Positions 37,546 through 46,330 of a stretch of DNA of 64,000 bases are shown one piece after another. Source of the DNA: Chromatiaceae bacterium. GTDB taxonomy: Bacteria; Pseudomonadota; Gammaproteobacteria; Chromatiales; Chromatiaceae. Under the pieces are notes generated by a model. It saw nothing but the letters and a program-made list of their open reading frames with translations. It was not told the DNA's origin and ran no database searches. The stretch is from assembly GCA_024235215.1 (NCBI GenBank), contig JACKMU010000003.1, forward strand, positions 248,001 through 312,000. Direction: 5' to 3'. Position numbers and translations under genes: made by a program. Each line of letters begins with the position of its first letter. The stretch's first letter is position 1.

Positions 37546-39174
37546 ATGAAAAAAATGCAATTCAGTCTTTCCGCTTTGGGAATAGCCGTAGGATTGTCGT
37601 TGTCGGGTCTTTCCGTGAACGTAACCGCCGCCGATCCAACCCTATCCAAAGAGGATTTTGAGAAAGCTAAGACCATCTACTTCCAACGTTGTGCCGGCTG
37701 CCACGGCACCTTGCGTAAAGGTGCGACAGGTAAGAACCTGGAACCTGAGAACACGATGAAGCTTGGCCAGGAACGCCTGGAAAAGATCATCTCCTTCGGT
37801 ACAGAAGGTGGCATGAACAACTTTGACGACATCATGCCGGCGGAAGAAATCAAGTTGATGGCTACCTATATTCAAATGGAGCCCCCGGTTCCACCAGAAA
37901 TGGACTTGGGCCTCATGAAAGAGCGCCGTCAGGTATTTGTCGAGCCGAAAGACTATCCGACCAAACCGTTGCACGGACGCAACTGGGAGAACTTCTTCCT
38001 GGTCATCGAACGCGATGTCGGCAAGATCGCGGTTGTCGACGGCGACACGAAAGAGGTCGTGGCACACGTACCCACCGGTTACGCGGTACACGTACTCAAG
38101 ACCGCCGAACACCACAACAAGCTGCATTCCGAAAATCCCGGCCGCTTCTGGTACACCATGGGTCGTGACGGCAAACTGACCAAAATCGACCTCTGGCAGA
38201 CGCCAGACAAGATGAAGGTTGCGGAAGTGCAGATCGCCTATGACGCGCGTGACGTAGCCGTGTCCGGTGACGGCAAGTACGTGGTCGGTGGCGGTTACTG
38301 GCCACCACACTTCGTAATTGTCGATTCCGCCACCATGGAGCCATTGAAAGTGGTCTCGTCACGCGGCGTCAATGTCGATGGCGTGTATGTCAATGAGTCC
38401 CGCGTCGCAGCCGTCTATGACACACCGAATCAACCGAGCTGGCTGGTTTCGATGAAAGAGCTGGGTCAGATGTGGCAGGTCGATTACAGTGACCTCGACA
38501 ACCTGAAGATTACCAAAATTGATACTGCGAAGTTCCTGCATGACGGCTTCTTCGATCCGACCGGGCGCTACTTCCAGATTGCCGCCAACGCCTCCAATAA
38601 GATGGTCGTGGTCGATACCGAAACCCAGAAGCTGGAAGCGCTGATCGATGTCGACAAGCTGCCTCACCCAGGCCCGGGCGCCAACTGGATGGATGAGAAG
38701 TGTGGTCCGGTCGGTGGCACCACCCACCTGGGTGTCGGCAAGGTTACCGTTTGGGGTAACGATCCGGCCGGTCACAAGGACCAGGCTTGGAAGATCTGCT
38801 ACGAAGTGGAGACCGATGGTCCCGGCCTGTTCATTCGCACCCATCCGAATAGCGACTACTTTTGGGCCGATCAGACCAAACATCCTGAACCTGAAGTACA
38901 GCAGTCGATACAGGTCATCGACAAGAAGACCCGTGAAATCGTCAAGACCATCCGCCTGACCGACAAAGCCGGCTACGCCGCGGTACACAGCGAATTCAAC
39001 AACGATGGATCCGAAGTCTGGGTTTCGGTCTGGAACCGCAAAGACAGTAAAGAGCCAAACGGTGAGATCGTCATCTTCGACGCCAAAACGCTTGAAGAGA
39101 AAGCCCGCGTCAAAGGTCTGTTTGCACCGACCGGCAAGTTCAACGTCCACAACCGTGTCAATCACGTAACCTGA
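37546..39174 (+). CDS. nirS: Cytochrome cd1 nitrite reductase NirS
   Basis: The product is 542 residues from the ATG giving MKKMQF, with GGGGA about 10 bases upstream. It reduces nitrite to NO in the periplasm. A signal peptide (LGIAVGLSLSGLSVNVTAA) is followed by a cytochrome c domain with CAGCH and then the eight-bladed d1 propeller starting near HGRNWENFFLVIERDVGKI. Length and ending (TGKFNVHNRVNHVT) match the family. It has its own Fnr/Dnr promoter and a strong terminator directly after. Heme d1 genes follow from 42.8 kb. No nirM is adjacent. Confidence 0.98.
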   Translation: MKKMQFSLSALGIAVGLSLSGLSVNVTAADPTLSKEDFEKAKTIYFQRCAGCHGTLRKGATGKNLEPENTMKLGQERLEKIISFGTEGGMNNFDDIMPAEEIKLMATYIQMEPPVPPEMDLGLMKERRQVFVEPKDYPTKPLHGRNWENFFLVIERDVGKIAVVDGDTKEVVAHVPTGYAVHVLKTAEHHNKLHSENPGRFWYTMGRDGKLTKIDLWQTPDKMKVAEVQIAYDARDVAVSGDGKYVVGGGYWPPHFVIVDSATMEPLKVVSSRGVNVDGVYVNESRVAAVYDTPNQPSWLVSMKELGQMWQVDYSDLDNLKITKIDTAKFLHDGFFDPTGRYFQIAANASNKMVVVDTETQKLEALIDVDKLPHPGPGANWMDEKCGPVGGTTHLGVGKVTVWGNDPAGHKDQAWKICYEVETDGPGLFIRTHPNSDYFWADQTKHPEPEVQQSIQVIDKKTREIVKTIRLTDKAGYAAVHSEFNNDGSEVWVSVWNRKDSKEPNGEIVIFDAKTLEEKARVKGLFAPTGKFNVHNRVNHVT

Positions 39175-39205
39175 TTGACCTGTACGGCCTAAGCAGTCAG
39201 TACCC

Positions 39206-39239
39206 AGCGGGCATGGACACCCTCCATGCCCGCTTTTTT
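39206..39239 (+). terminator. Rho-independent terminator after nirS
   Basis: A perfect 11-bp GC-rich stem, AGCGGGCATGG (39206-39216) with CCATGCCCGCT (39224-39234), followed by a T run. Only about 40 bases separate it from the next ATG, so the nirT-like gene probably depends on readthrough, giving much less of it than NirS. Confidence 0.9.
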
Positions 39240-39277
39240 AATCCTGTTCAAACTCTCTTCGTATTTGGGGCAGAAAA

Positions 39278-42133
39278 ATGTCGGATCTCCAGTATAAGAA
39301 ACCGGGCATGATGTCTCGCCGCATCTTTTTAGGTACAACGATTGGCGGTGCTGTTGCGTTCTTCATCTTTGGCATTGTCTTCTGGGGCGGATTCAACACC
39401 GCAATGGAGGCGACAAACAACTTGGATTTCTGTATCAGCTGTCACGAAATGGAGGAGAATGTCTATCAGGAGTACAGGCCTACCATCCACTACTCAAACC
39501 GTACCGGAGTACGCGCCACCTGTCCCGACTGCCACGTACCTGATCCCTGGATACACAAAATGGTCAGGAAGATACAGGCCAGCAATGAGGTGTACCACAA
39601 GATCATGGGCACAGTGGATACCCCCGAAAAGTTTAACGAGCATCGTCTCGCGATGGCGAAGCGGGTATGGACAGCCATGAAAACAACCGACTCCCGGGAG
39701 TGCCGCAACTGCCATAACTTCGAGTCGATGAATCCGGAGTTCCAGCGCCCGCGCGCCCGAAAACAGCACCTGAATGCATTCGAAACCGGCCAGACTTGTA
39801 TCGATTGCCACAAAGGCATCGCCCACAAGCCCGTGCGCGATCAACTCAGCGACGAGGAGTTGGAAACGCTGGAAGCACCCAATCCTGAATACGTCCGTAA
39901 AGTGCCGCAAATGTACCTGGACGGACTGGCTAAAATCGAGGCCATCGAGAAAGAGCAGGAAGCCGCCGATAAAGCTGCCAGGGAGAGAGAGCAAGAGCTG
40001 AAAATTGCAGCTAAGGAGGCTGAAAAAGCGCGTATCGATCAAGCGGTAGCCGCGGCACTCGCCGCTTACAAAACACAAGAATCCGCTCCAGCAACGACCA
40101 CACCCGCTGTTGCTGCGCAAAGCATTACCGGTTTCGGTATCGACTGGAGTGATGTGCCCAGCCGCAAAGTCACCCTATTCTATCCCGGAGAGACCTCCAT
40201 GGAGTGGGTGATGACCGGTAAGGACCATGGTGGTGCCCGGCCATTCATGATCGGCGGTGACCGCTGCACCACTTGTCACGACAAAGAGACCGCTGACATG
40301 GGGAAGAAGATGGTCACCGGCCAAAAAGCAGAGAGTCTGCCGCAGCCCGACAAACGGGCCAGCATTGCAGTCGACGTGCAGGCAGCCCACGACAATGAAT
40401 ACCTTTATCTACGATTCAACTGGGAAGATACCGGGCACGTTCCTGTTCCGTTCGTGGACGGCGGCAAGATGGACACCGAGAATCCGATGAAACTGGCCGT
40501 GATGCTGGCAACCGATGATGTCGAATTTTCCGACCGTGCCGGTTGCTGGCAGACCTGTCACCACGACGCGCGCAGCATGCCAGATACTCCGGCGGCTGAT
40601 GTAGCTGCCGGCAGTGAAGCGGCAAAACGACTGCACATCTCCCAAGGAGTCACCAAATATCTGAAGGAGAGCCGCTCCTCGATCGAAATCCAGGGTCGCC
40701 GCGGTAAAGTTCGGGGCGGTTGGGATAAGTTGAAATCGGAAGAGGAGATCAAGGCGGCACTGGCAGCTAACCAATTCATGGATCTACTGCGCTACAAATC
40801 AGGCAAGGGAGAGACGGAGGACGGCTATGTGCTCGATCAGCGCTATATGAGCGGTGGTCAGGGTTTCGAAGTTGACGCGCGTCAAGAGGCCGGCAACTGG
40901 GTCGTGGTAATGAAACGTAAGCTCAAATCTGCAGCGGTCGGAGATCTCAATCTGGAGATGGACAAAGTATATAATTTTGGTTTTGCGATTCATGACGACT
41001 ACAGCAACGCCCGTTTCCACCACGTTTCACTCGGCTATAAACTGGCTTTCGATTCGACAGCGGACGGAGTCGAGATCAATGCGGTAAAACGGGAAGCAGC
41101 TGCACTACCGACGGCAGTGTCGCCAGTCGCAGCAGCGGTTACCACGCCCGCCGCAGATGCTGGCAGCACCATCGATGTCGATTGGAGCAAAGCCGGCAGC
41201 CGCGATATCACTCTCTTCTATCCCGGCGAAACCTCGATGGAGTGGGTAATGACCGGCAAGGATCACGGCGGGGCGCGTCCTTTTATGATCGGGGGCGACC
41301 GCTGCACCACCTGCCATGACAAAGAGACCAAGGACATGGGCAATAAAATGGTGACCGGCAGCAAGGCGGAATCGAAACCGATTCCTGGCAAACGGGGCAG
41401 TATCCCGGTCACGCTGGATTCCACTCACGATGGAGAGTTCCTCTATCTTCGTTTCAGTTGGCCGGAGGGAGAACATGCACCGGTTCCATTCGTCGATGGC
41501 GGTAAGATGGATCCCGAAAACCCAATGAAGCTAGCGGTCATGTTTGCCACAGACGGCGTGGAGTATGCCGACCGTGCCGGATGCTGGGGTACCTGCCACC
41601 ATGACACCCGCACCATGCCCGATACACCCGACGCCGAAACGGCCGGCAGCAGTCCGGCTGCACAGCATTTGGATCTGAGCAAGGGGGTGACCAAATACAT
41701 CAAGGAGAGCCGCAGTGACATCGAGATCCAAGGACGTCGCGGCAAGAAACGAGGTGGCTGGGACAAACTTAAAACCGCGGATGAACTCAAAACTGCAGCT
41801 GATTCCGGACAGTTCATGGATATCGTCCGCTATCGCTCCGGTAGCGGAACCAGTGAGGACGGCCAGATACTCGAACAACGCCAAATGAGCGGCGGCCAAG
41901 GTGCAGAGTTCTCTGCTGAACTCAAGAACGGAACCTGGAGTCTGGTGATGAAACGCAGACTCAAATCGGACAAACCTGGAGACATCAGTCTGGAAACGGA
42001 TAAAGTCTATAATTTTGGATTTGCGGTCCATGACGACTACAGCAACGCCCGTTTCCACCATGTCTCTCTGGGCTACAGGCTTGGTTTCGACAACGCTGGC
42101 AGCGGAATAGAGATAAATGCTAAAGCACAGTAG
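39278..42133 (+). CDS. NirT/NapC tetraheme quinol dehydrogenase fused to two tandem EB_dh-like heme domains
   Basis: A 951-residue protein. Residues 1-200 are NapC/NirT-like: one membrane anchor (about 17-38) and four CxxCH (CISCH 52, CPDCH 82, CRNCH 142, CIDCH 174), which take electrons from quinol. Residues 205-265 form a charged Glu/Lys/Ala coil. Then two copies of a ~315-residue domain follow (about 288-602 and 634-949), each with one CTTCH (330, 676) and one atypical CX3CH (CWQTCH 423, CWGTCH 769). Strands such as GEFLYLRFSW recall ethylbenzene dehydrogenase gamma-like haem domains. A 38-residue stretch around the CTTCH is identical in both copies. It probably passes electrons to NirS or a periplasmic carrier. 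Confidence 0.88.
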   Translation: MSDLQYKKPGMMSRRIFLGTTIGGAVAFFIFGIVFWGGFNTAMEATNNLDFCISCHEMEENVYQEYRPTIHYSNRTGVRATCPDCHVPDPWIHKMVRKIQASNEVYHKIMGTVDTPEKFNEHRLAMAKRVWTAMKTTDSRECRNCHNFESMNPEFQRPRARKQHLNAFETGQTCIDCHKGIAHKPVRDQLSDEELETLEAPNPEYVRKVPQMYLDGLAKIEAIEKEQEAADKAAREREQELKIAAKEAEKARIDQAVAAALAAYKTQESAPATTTPAVAAQSITGFGIDWSDVPSRKVTLFYPGETSMEWVMTGKDHGGARPFMIGGDRCTTCHDKETADMGKKMVTGQKAESLPQPDKRASIAVDVQAAHDNEYLYLRFNWEDTGHVPVPFVDGGKMDTENPMKLAVMLATDDVEFSDRAGCWQTCHHDARSMPDTPAADVAAGSEAAKRLHISQGVTKYLKESRSSIEIQGRRGKVRGGWDKLKSEEEIKAALAANQFMDLLRYKSGKGETEDGYVLDQRYMSGGQGFEVDARQEAGNWVVVMKRKLKSAAVGDLNLEMDKVYNFGFAIHDDYSNARFHHVSLGYKLAFDSTADGVEINAVKREAAALPTAVSPVAAAVTTPAADAGSTIDVDWSKAGSRDITLFYPGETSMEWVMTGKDHGGARPFMIGGDRCTTCHDKETKDMGNKMVTGSKAESKPIPGKRGSIPVTLDSTHDGEFLYLRFSWPEGEHAPVPFVDGGKMDPENPMKLAVMFATDGVEYADRAGCWGTCHHDTRTMPDTPDAETAGSSPAAQHLDLSKGVTKYIKESRSDIEIQGRRGKKRGGWDKLKTADELKTAADSGQFMDIVRYRSGSGTSEDGQILEQRQMSGGQGAEFSAELKNGTWSLVMKRRLKSDKPGDISLETDKVYNFGFAVHDDYSNARFHHVSLGYRLGFDNAGSGIEINAKAQ
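40139..42124 (+). repeat. Internal tandem duplication within the NirT fusion gene
   Basis: Two ~945-base units (about 40139-41083 and 41177-42124) encode the paired haem domains. Protein similarity is high throughout and complete over residues 301-338 and 647-684, while many third codon positions differ between copies. The duplication is therefore old and held by selection, not a recent slip or assembly artefact. Confidence 0.85.
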
Positions 42134-42157
42134 CCTATTATGACATTGATATCATTG

Positions 42158-42180
42158 GTGGGGCTGCGGCCCCACTTTTG
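42158..42180 (+). terminator. Rho-independent terminator after the NirT fusion gene
   Basis: GTGGGGC (42158-42164), a TGCG loop, GCCCCAC (42169-42175), then TTTTG. It separates the NirT fusion gene from the copper-protein gene. Confidence 0.8.
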
Positions 42181-42280
42181 TAGAGAAACCGCTCTCCGTT
42201 CGCTATACCTGATCAATATCCATCACTTTTTGTTATATTCCGGTGCCAACCGAGTACCAGAGCACTCATATCAGGAGTAG

Positions 42281-42628
42281 ATGATGACGCCTTTCAACAA
42301 AGTCATGACGTCACTGTGTATGCTGACCTTGCTGCTGACGACTCGGGGGTTACTGGCTGGTGAAGCGGAAAAAACTGCGTTCGAGGTAGAAATCGTCAAG
42401 TTTCAGTATCTACCCCAGGAGATCACCATCAACGTCGGTGAGAGCGTGCGCTGGATCAACAAGGAGAAGCGCCAATATCACAGCGTCTGGTTCGAGCAAG
42501 CCGGTGACCCTGAGCCCGACTACTTTTTCCCTGGCGAAAGCTATACACGTACGTTCGATAAAACCGGAAGCTTCCCTTACCATTGCGGTCCCCATCCAAA
42601 AATGACCGGAGTCGTGCATGTCAAATAG
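42281..42628 (+). CDS. Small periplasmic blue copper protein (plastocyanin-like)
   Basis: The product is 115 residues with a signal peptide (SLCMLTLLLTTRGLLA). The cupredoxin fold is seen in FQYLPQEITINVGESVRWIN and the type 1 copper ligands in YHSVWF (His) and FPYHCGPHPKM (Cys, His, Met). Such proteins carry single electrons in the periplasm. Placed between the quinol dehydrogenase fusion and the heme d1 genes, it is a candidate donor to NirS or the downstream NO reductase, replacing the absent nirM cytochrome. An AGGAG lies about 5 bases before the ATG. A weak Fnr-like sequence at 42209-42222 has two mismatches and no matching -10, so its control is uncertain. Confidence 0.9.
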   Translation: MMTPFNKVMTSLCMLTLLLTTRGLLAGEAEKTAFEVEIVKFQYLPQEITINVGESVRWINKEKRQYHSVWFEQAGDPEPDYFFPGESYTRTFDKTGSFPYHCGPHPKMTGVVHVK

Positions 42629-42713
42629 CCTGCGCAAGGCGGGTATTCCATTGATTCACCAAAATTTTCGGTCAGGAAAAACCAAAACGACAACGTGCTG
42701 TCTGATTTGACCA

Positions 42714-42756
42714 TTGATTGAGATCAATGTCGGATCAAATATCAAACTGGTAAATT
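42714..42756 (+). promoter_or_regulatory. Promoter of the nirC-N operon: perfect Fnr/Dnr box and -10
   Basis: TTGATTGAGATCAA (42714-42727) is an exact TTGAT-N4-ATCAA palindrome. TAAATT at 42751-42756 fits a -10 with the predicted start near 42762, placing the box centre at about -41. The transcript would begin about 30 bases before the nirC TTG start. Confidence 0.85.
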
Positions 42757-42791
42757 TTAATCCGCTTTCTTTGTTCATTCCCGGGGGTATT

Positions 42792-43118
42792 TTGAAACAC
42801 AGTTCTCCTTTGGCCATTCTGTTTGCGGCCGCTGCAGCTATCAGCGGAGCAGCCCAGGCACAGATTGCACCCGATCGCCAGGCGGAGATTCTCTATCTGC
42901 TGAAACACGATTGCGGTTCCTGCCATGGAATGCGGCTGGAGGGGGGATTAGGACCGGCATTGACAGCCGAACGCCTCAATGCATGGGAGAGCGACTTGCT
43001 GGCGATGACTATTCTTTACGGTCGTCCCGGCACGCCAATGCCCCCGTGGCGTCCGTTTCTCACCGACAGCGAAGCCCGCTGGCTGGCGGCCCGCCTCAAG
43101 GAGGGTATCAGACCATGA
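42792..43118 (+). CDS. nirC: Cytochrome c55X NirC
   Basis: A 108-residue periplasmic monohaem cytochrome. I place the start at TTG 42792: it follows GGGGG by about 5 bases, gives a clean signal peptide (PLAILFAAAAAISGAAQA) and lies downstream of the predicted transcript start. The longer frame would begin inside the Fnr/Dnr operator and cannot be translated from it. The haem site is CGSCHG; MPPWRP near the C-terminus may supply the Met ligand. NirC is thought to donate electrons in heme d1 maturation or to NirS. Its stop overlaps the nirF start (ATGA). Confidence 0.9.
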   Translation: MKHSSPLAILFAAAAAISGAAQAQIAPDRQAEILYLLKHDCGSCHGMRLEGGLGPALTAERLNAWESDLLAMTILYGRPGTPMPPWRPFLTDSEARWLAARLKEGIRP

Positions 43119-44302
43119 GAGCCGTTCTTTTCCTGATCTCCGGCCTGCTGCTCTGCGGGCAGTCGGTTGCCGAATGCCTGACCCGGGGTACTGGTGATCT
43201 AGGTATCGTCATCGAGCGCGCCGCTGGAAGCCTCCAGGTACTGGACACCACCGCCCACGCTACGCTCTTCCGGGTGGAAGGGTTGGGAGACCTCTCGCAT
43301 GCGTCTGCCGTCTACTCCCGTGACGGCCGCTACGCCTTTGTTTTCGGACGAGATGGGGGACTGACCAAAGTAGATATTCTCTGCGGCAAAATCATCAACC
43401 GGGTGGTGCAAGGTGGTAACAGCATCGGTGGAGCCATCTCCCAGAATGGCCAACTGATCGCTGTCTCCAATTATGATCCCGGCGGCGTCAAGATCTTCTC
43501 GGCAAATGACCTCAGTTTGGTCGCAGACATTCCAGCCACTCAGGTTACCGACCGCGACGGCAATCTGCGCGGGTCAAAAACCGTGGGACTGGTGGATACC
43601 ACCGGCCAGCGCTTCGTTGTCAGTCTCTACGACAGCGGTGAAGCCTGGGTCATCGACATGCACAATCCAGCCTCACCGCAGATTCAGCGCTATACCGGAA
43701 TCGGCAGTCTGCCCTACGATGCGCTGATCACACCGGATGGCCGTTACTACATCAGCGGACTTTTCGGACAGGATGGACTTGCGCTGCTCGATCTGTGGCA
43801 CCCGGAGAATCCACCAAGATTGATACTGGAGAACTATGGACACGGTGAACAGAAGCTGCCGGTCTACAAGATGCCGCACCTGGAAGGCTGGGCGATAGCG
43901 GGAGATCGTGCATTTCTGCCGGCGGTTGGCCGTCATGAAGTGTTGATCGTGCGACGGCAGGACTGGATGGAGAGCGGTCGTATCAAGGTGCACGGGCAGC
44001 CGGTCTTCGTGATGGCACGCCCCGACGGTAGACAGGTGTGGGTCAACTTCGCATTTCCAGACAATGATACGATTCAGGTGATCGACACCGAAACGCTGAC
44101 CATCGTAAAGACGTTGCAGACAGGTAAAGGCACCCTGCACATGGAGTTCACCCCGCGGGGAGAGGAGGTGTGGATCTCGGTGCGGGACCTGGATGAAGTT
44201 CAGGTGTATGACACCGCTACGCTGAGCCTGATTCATCGCCTGCCGGTCGATAAACCCAGCGGCATCTTCTTCACCTCCCGCGCTCATCAGACAGGGCTTT
44301 AG
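43115..44302 (+). CDS. nirF: Heme d1 biosynthesis protein NirF
   Basis: The product is 395 residues from the ATG overlapping the nirC stop. It has an N-terminal hydrophobic segment (VLFLISGLLLCGQSVAEC) that looks like a signal peptide with a possible lipobox cysteine, then an eight-bladed propeller related to the NirS d1 domain (SRDGRYAFVFGRDGGLTKVD, GSLPYDALITPDGRYYISG, FVMARPDGRQVWVNFAFPD). There is no cytochrome c motif. NirF is the periplasmic dehydrogenase step late in heme d1 formation. Second gene of nirC-F-D-L-G-H-J-N. Confidence 0.95.
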   Translation: MRAVLFLISGLLLCGQSVAECLTRGTGDLGIVIERAAGSLQVLDTTAHATLFRVEGLGDLSHASAVYSRDGRYAFVFGRDGGLTKVDILCGKIINRVVQGGNSIGGAISQNGQLIAVSNYDPGGVKIFSANDLSLVADIPATQVTDRDGNLRGSKTVGLVDTTGQRFVVSLYDSGEAWVIDMHNPASPQIQRYTGIGSLPYDALITPDGRYYISGLFGQDGLALLDLWHPENPPRLILENYGHGEQKLPVYKMPHLEGWAIAGDRAFLPAVGRHEVLIVRRQDWMESGRIKVHGQPVFVMARPDGRQVWVNFAFPDNDTIQVIDTETLTIVKTLQTGKGTLHMEFTPRGEEVWISVRDLDEVQVYDTATLSLIHRLPVDKPSGIFFTSRAHQTGL

Positions 44303-44303
44303 C

Positions 44304-44816
44304 ATGTCATCAATCGCCAGCAAGAGAAGCCGCCCCGCAACTGCCTCTCAGCCCTTGCGAACCGTTCGTCTGAACGAATTGGAACGACGGTTGCTCGATG
44401 CATTCCAGCGGGGATTCCCGCTCTCTCCCACCCCCTTTCAGGAGATAGCCGATAGGCTCGGAACCAGCGAAGAGGTGGTACTGGGCGTGCTGAAACGACT
44501 GCAGCGTTCGGGAATCATCAGCAGAATAGGACCGGTTTTCAAACCTAAGCGAATTGGCTCCAGCACCCTGGCAGCGATGTCTATCCCCCCGGAGGAACTT
44601 GACCGGGTAGCAGCCGTCGTGAGCAGTTATGTAGAAGTCAATCACAACTACGAACGGGAGAACGACTACAACCTGTGGTTTGTGATCACAAGTCCCAGCA
44701 AAGAACGACTACAGCAGGTGCTGAGAGAATTGGAAAGCCGGACCGGCTACCCGATCCTTGATCTGCCGCTGGTCAAACAACACCACATCGACCTCGGGTT
44801 TCCCCTATGGTGTTGA
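44304..44816 (+). CDS. nirD: Siroheme decarboxylase subunit NirD
   Basis: A 170-residue Lrp/AsnC-like protein that decarboxylates siroheme to didecarboxysiroheme with its partner. An N-terminal winged helix (LNELERRLLDAFQRGFPLSP) precedes a ligand-binding domain with EVNHNYERENDYNLWFV, the His/Tyr-containing motif of the NirD/NirG branch. A 20-residue Ser/Arg-rich extension precedes the family start. It starts 1 base after nirF and overlaps the next gene by 10 bases. Confidence 0.9.
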   Translation: MSSIASKRSRPATASQPLRTVRLNELERRLLDAFQRGFPLSPTPFQEIADRLGTSEEVVLGVLKRLQRSGIISRIGPVFKPKRIGSSTLAAMSIPPEELDRVAAVVSSYVEVNHNYERENDYNLWFVITSPSKERLQQVLRELESRTGYPILDLPLVKQHHIDLGFPLWC

Positions 44817-45283
44817 GTGAACAGGATTACCGTCTGATCGCCGAAATTCAGGATGGACTGCCGCTCTCCAGCAGACCTTATGCCGCGATTGGCGAACGTG
44901 TCGGACTCAGTGAGCAGCAGGTGATCGAGCGCATTGCATCCCTGCAGATGAGCGGTGTGATCAAACGTATGGGGATTATCGTTCGGCACCACGAATTGGG
45001 TTATACCGCCAATGCAATGGTGGTCTGGGATGTTCCCGACGACCAAGTCGATGCTGTTGGTAAAAAGCTTGGTGAGCAACCTTGTGTGACGCTCTGCTAT
45101 CAGAGACCGCGCCGACTCCCGGCATGGCCCTACAACCTCTTTTGTATGATTCATGGTCAGGAGCGAAATCGGGTACTTGAGCATATCAGTGCGATCGTCA
45201 AAGCGCATGGCCTGGATCATATCCCGCATCAAATCCTGTTCAGTGGAAAACGCTACAAACAGCGCGGCGCCAGATATCTGTAA
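44807..45283 (+). CDS. nirL: Siroheme decarboxylase subunit NirL
   Basis: A 158-residue partner of NirD with the same Lrp-like fold. The segment CYQRPRRLPAWPYNLFCMIH is the mark of the NirL/NirH branch; VIKRMGIIVRHHELGYTANA precedes it. It overlaps nirD by 10 bases and the next start by 1 base (TAATG), so translation is coupled. NirL versus NirH is assigned by order (D-L-G-H as in pseudomonads) and is not certain from sequence alone. Confidence 0.87.
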   Translation: MVLSEQDYRLIAEIQDGLPLSSRPYAAIGERVGLSEQQVIERIASLQMSGVIKRMGIIVRHHELGYTANAMVVWDVPDDQVDAVGKKLGEQPCVTLCYQRPRRLPAWPYNLFCMIHGQERNRVLEHISAIVKAHGLDHIPHQILFSGKRYKQRGARYL

Positions 45284-45726
45284 TGGATAAGATAGATCAC
45301 ACCATCATCAACCGACTGCAACAGAGCTTTCCCATCGCCGACAGACCCTACCTCCAGGAGGCGGAAGCGTTGGGAATTTCGGAGGGAGAGTTGATCCAAC
45401 GCTTGCAAGCGATGCTGGAGCATAAGCAGCTCTCCCGTTTCGGTCCCATGTATCACGCCGAACGGCTGGGCGGCGGGTTGAGCCTGTGCGCCATAAGAGT
45501 ACCGAAAGAGGATTTCGAGCGTGTTACTGCACAGGTCAACTCTTTTGCGGAAGTAGCCCACAACTATGCCCGTAATCACGAGTTCAGCATGTGGTTCGTG
45601 CTGGCGACAGAGACCCCCGAACGTATCGACAGCGTAATCGAAGAGATCGAACAACTGACCGGTTACAGGGTATACAACATGCCCAAGGAGAAGGAGTTTT
45701 TTGTCGGACTCAGGTTTGAACTCTAG
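45283..45726 (+). CDS. nirG: Siroheme decarboxylase subunit NirG
   Basis: A 147-residue Lrp-like protein of the NirD/NirG branch: LSRFGPMYHAERLGGGLSLC and EVAHNYARNHEFSMWFVLAT carry the expected motif pattern. It starts on the last base of the nirL stop. Named by position and branch. It works with NirD, NirL and NirH in siroheme decarboxylation. Confidence 0.88.
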   Translation: MDKIDHTIINRLQQSFPIADRPYLQEAEALGISEGELIQRLQAMLEHKQLSRFGPMYHAERLGGGLSLCAIRVPKEDFERVTAQVNSFAEVAHNYARNHEFSMWFVLATETPERIDSVIEEIEQLTGYRVYNMPKEKEFFVGLRFEL

Positions 45727-45779
45727 ATACCTCATAGATACTGCAAGCAGGTATAACAGCCGATCCATAGCTACGAACC

Positions 45780-46280
45780 ATGAAGAGTAGAGCGAACAAT
45801 AACCGACCGAACGCGCTGGATCGTGGGATAATACGCTGCACCCAGGCGGGGCTGCCCCTGGTACCCCAGCCCTATCAGTACATCGCCGACCAGTTGGGCA
45901 CCACAGCAGAGCAGGTAATGCAGCGCATGCGCCAGATGCTGGAATGCGGCATCATCCGCCGGATCGGAGCAGTGCCCAACCATTACACGCTTGGATTTCG
46001 TGGCAACGGAATGAGCGTATGGGATGTGGACGACAGCCTGGTAGCTGAGTACGGCCGTCGAATCGGTGAACTGGAGTTTGTCAGCCACTCCTATCAACGC
46101 CCCAGGTTTTTACCGGAATGGCGCTACAATCTGTTTGCGATGGTGCACGGCAGAGACCGCGCAGAGGTCATGCAGAAAGTGGAGCTGATCGCAGCGCTAT
46201 TGGGAAAGGACAACCGCGCTCATGAAGTCCTGTTCAGCACCAGAATTTTGAAAAAAACGGGGCTGCGCATCGATCAGTAA
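45780..46280 (+). CDS. nirH: Siroheme decarboxylase subunit NirH
   Basis: A 166-residue protein of the NirL/NirH branch: IIRRIGAVPNHYTLGFRGNG, then SYQRPRFLPEWRYNLFAMVH. The Cys found before the RPR motif in NirL is Ser here. It follows nirG after 53 bases, the longest gap among the four subunit genes, and precedes nirJ by 50. The alternating order of the two branches supports the D-L-G-H reading. Confidence 0.88.
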   Translation: MKSRANNNRPNALDRGIIRCTQAGLPLVPQPYQYIADQLGTTAEQVMQRMRQMLECGIIRRIGAVPNHYTLGFRGNGMSVWDVDDSLVAEYGRRIGELEFVSHSYQRPRFLPEWRYNLFAMVHGRDRAEVMQKVELIAALLGKDNRAHEVLFSTRILKKTGLRIDQ

Positions 46281-46330
46281 CATGTACCGGCAGCATATCA
46301 GGCCCCTGCAACTAAGAGACATACATTTCA

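Noticed and set aside
42209..42239. Fnr-like sequence CTGATCAATATCCA before the copper-protein gene
   Set aside because: Two mismatches to consensus, and the only -10-like hexamer gives a spacing near -31, not -41.
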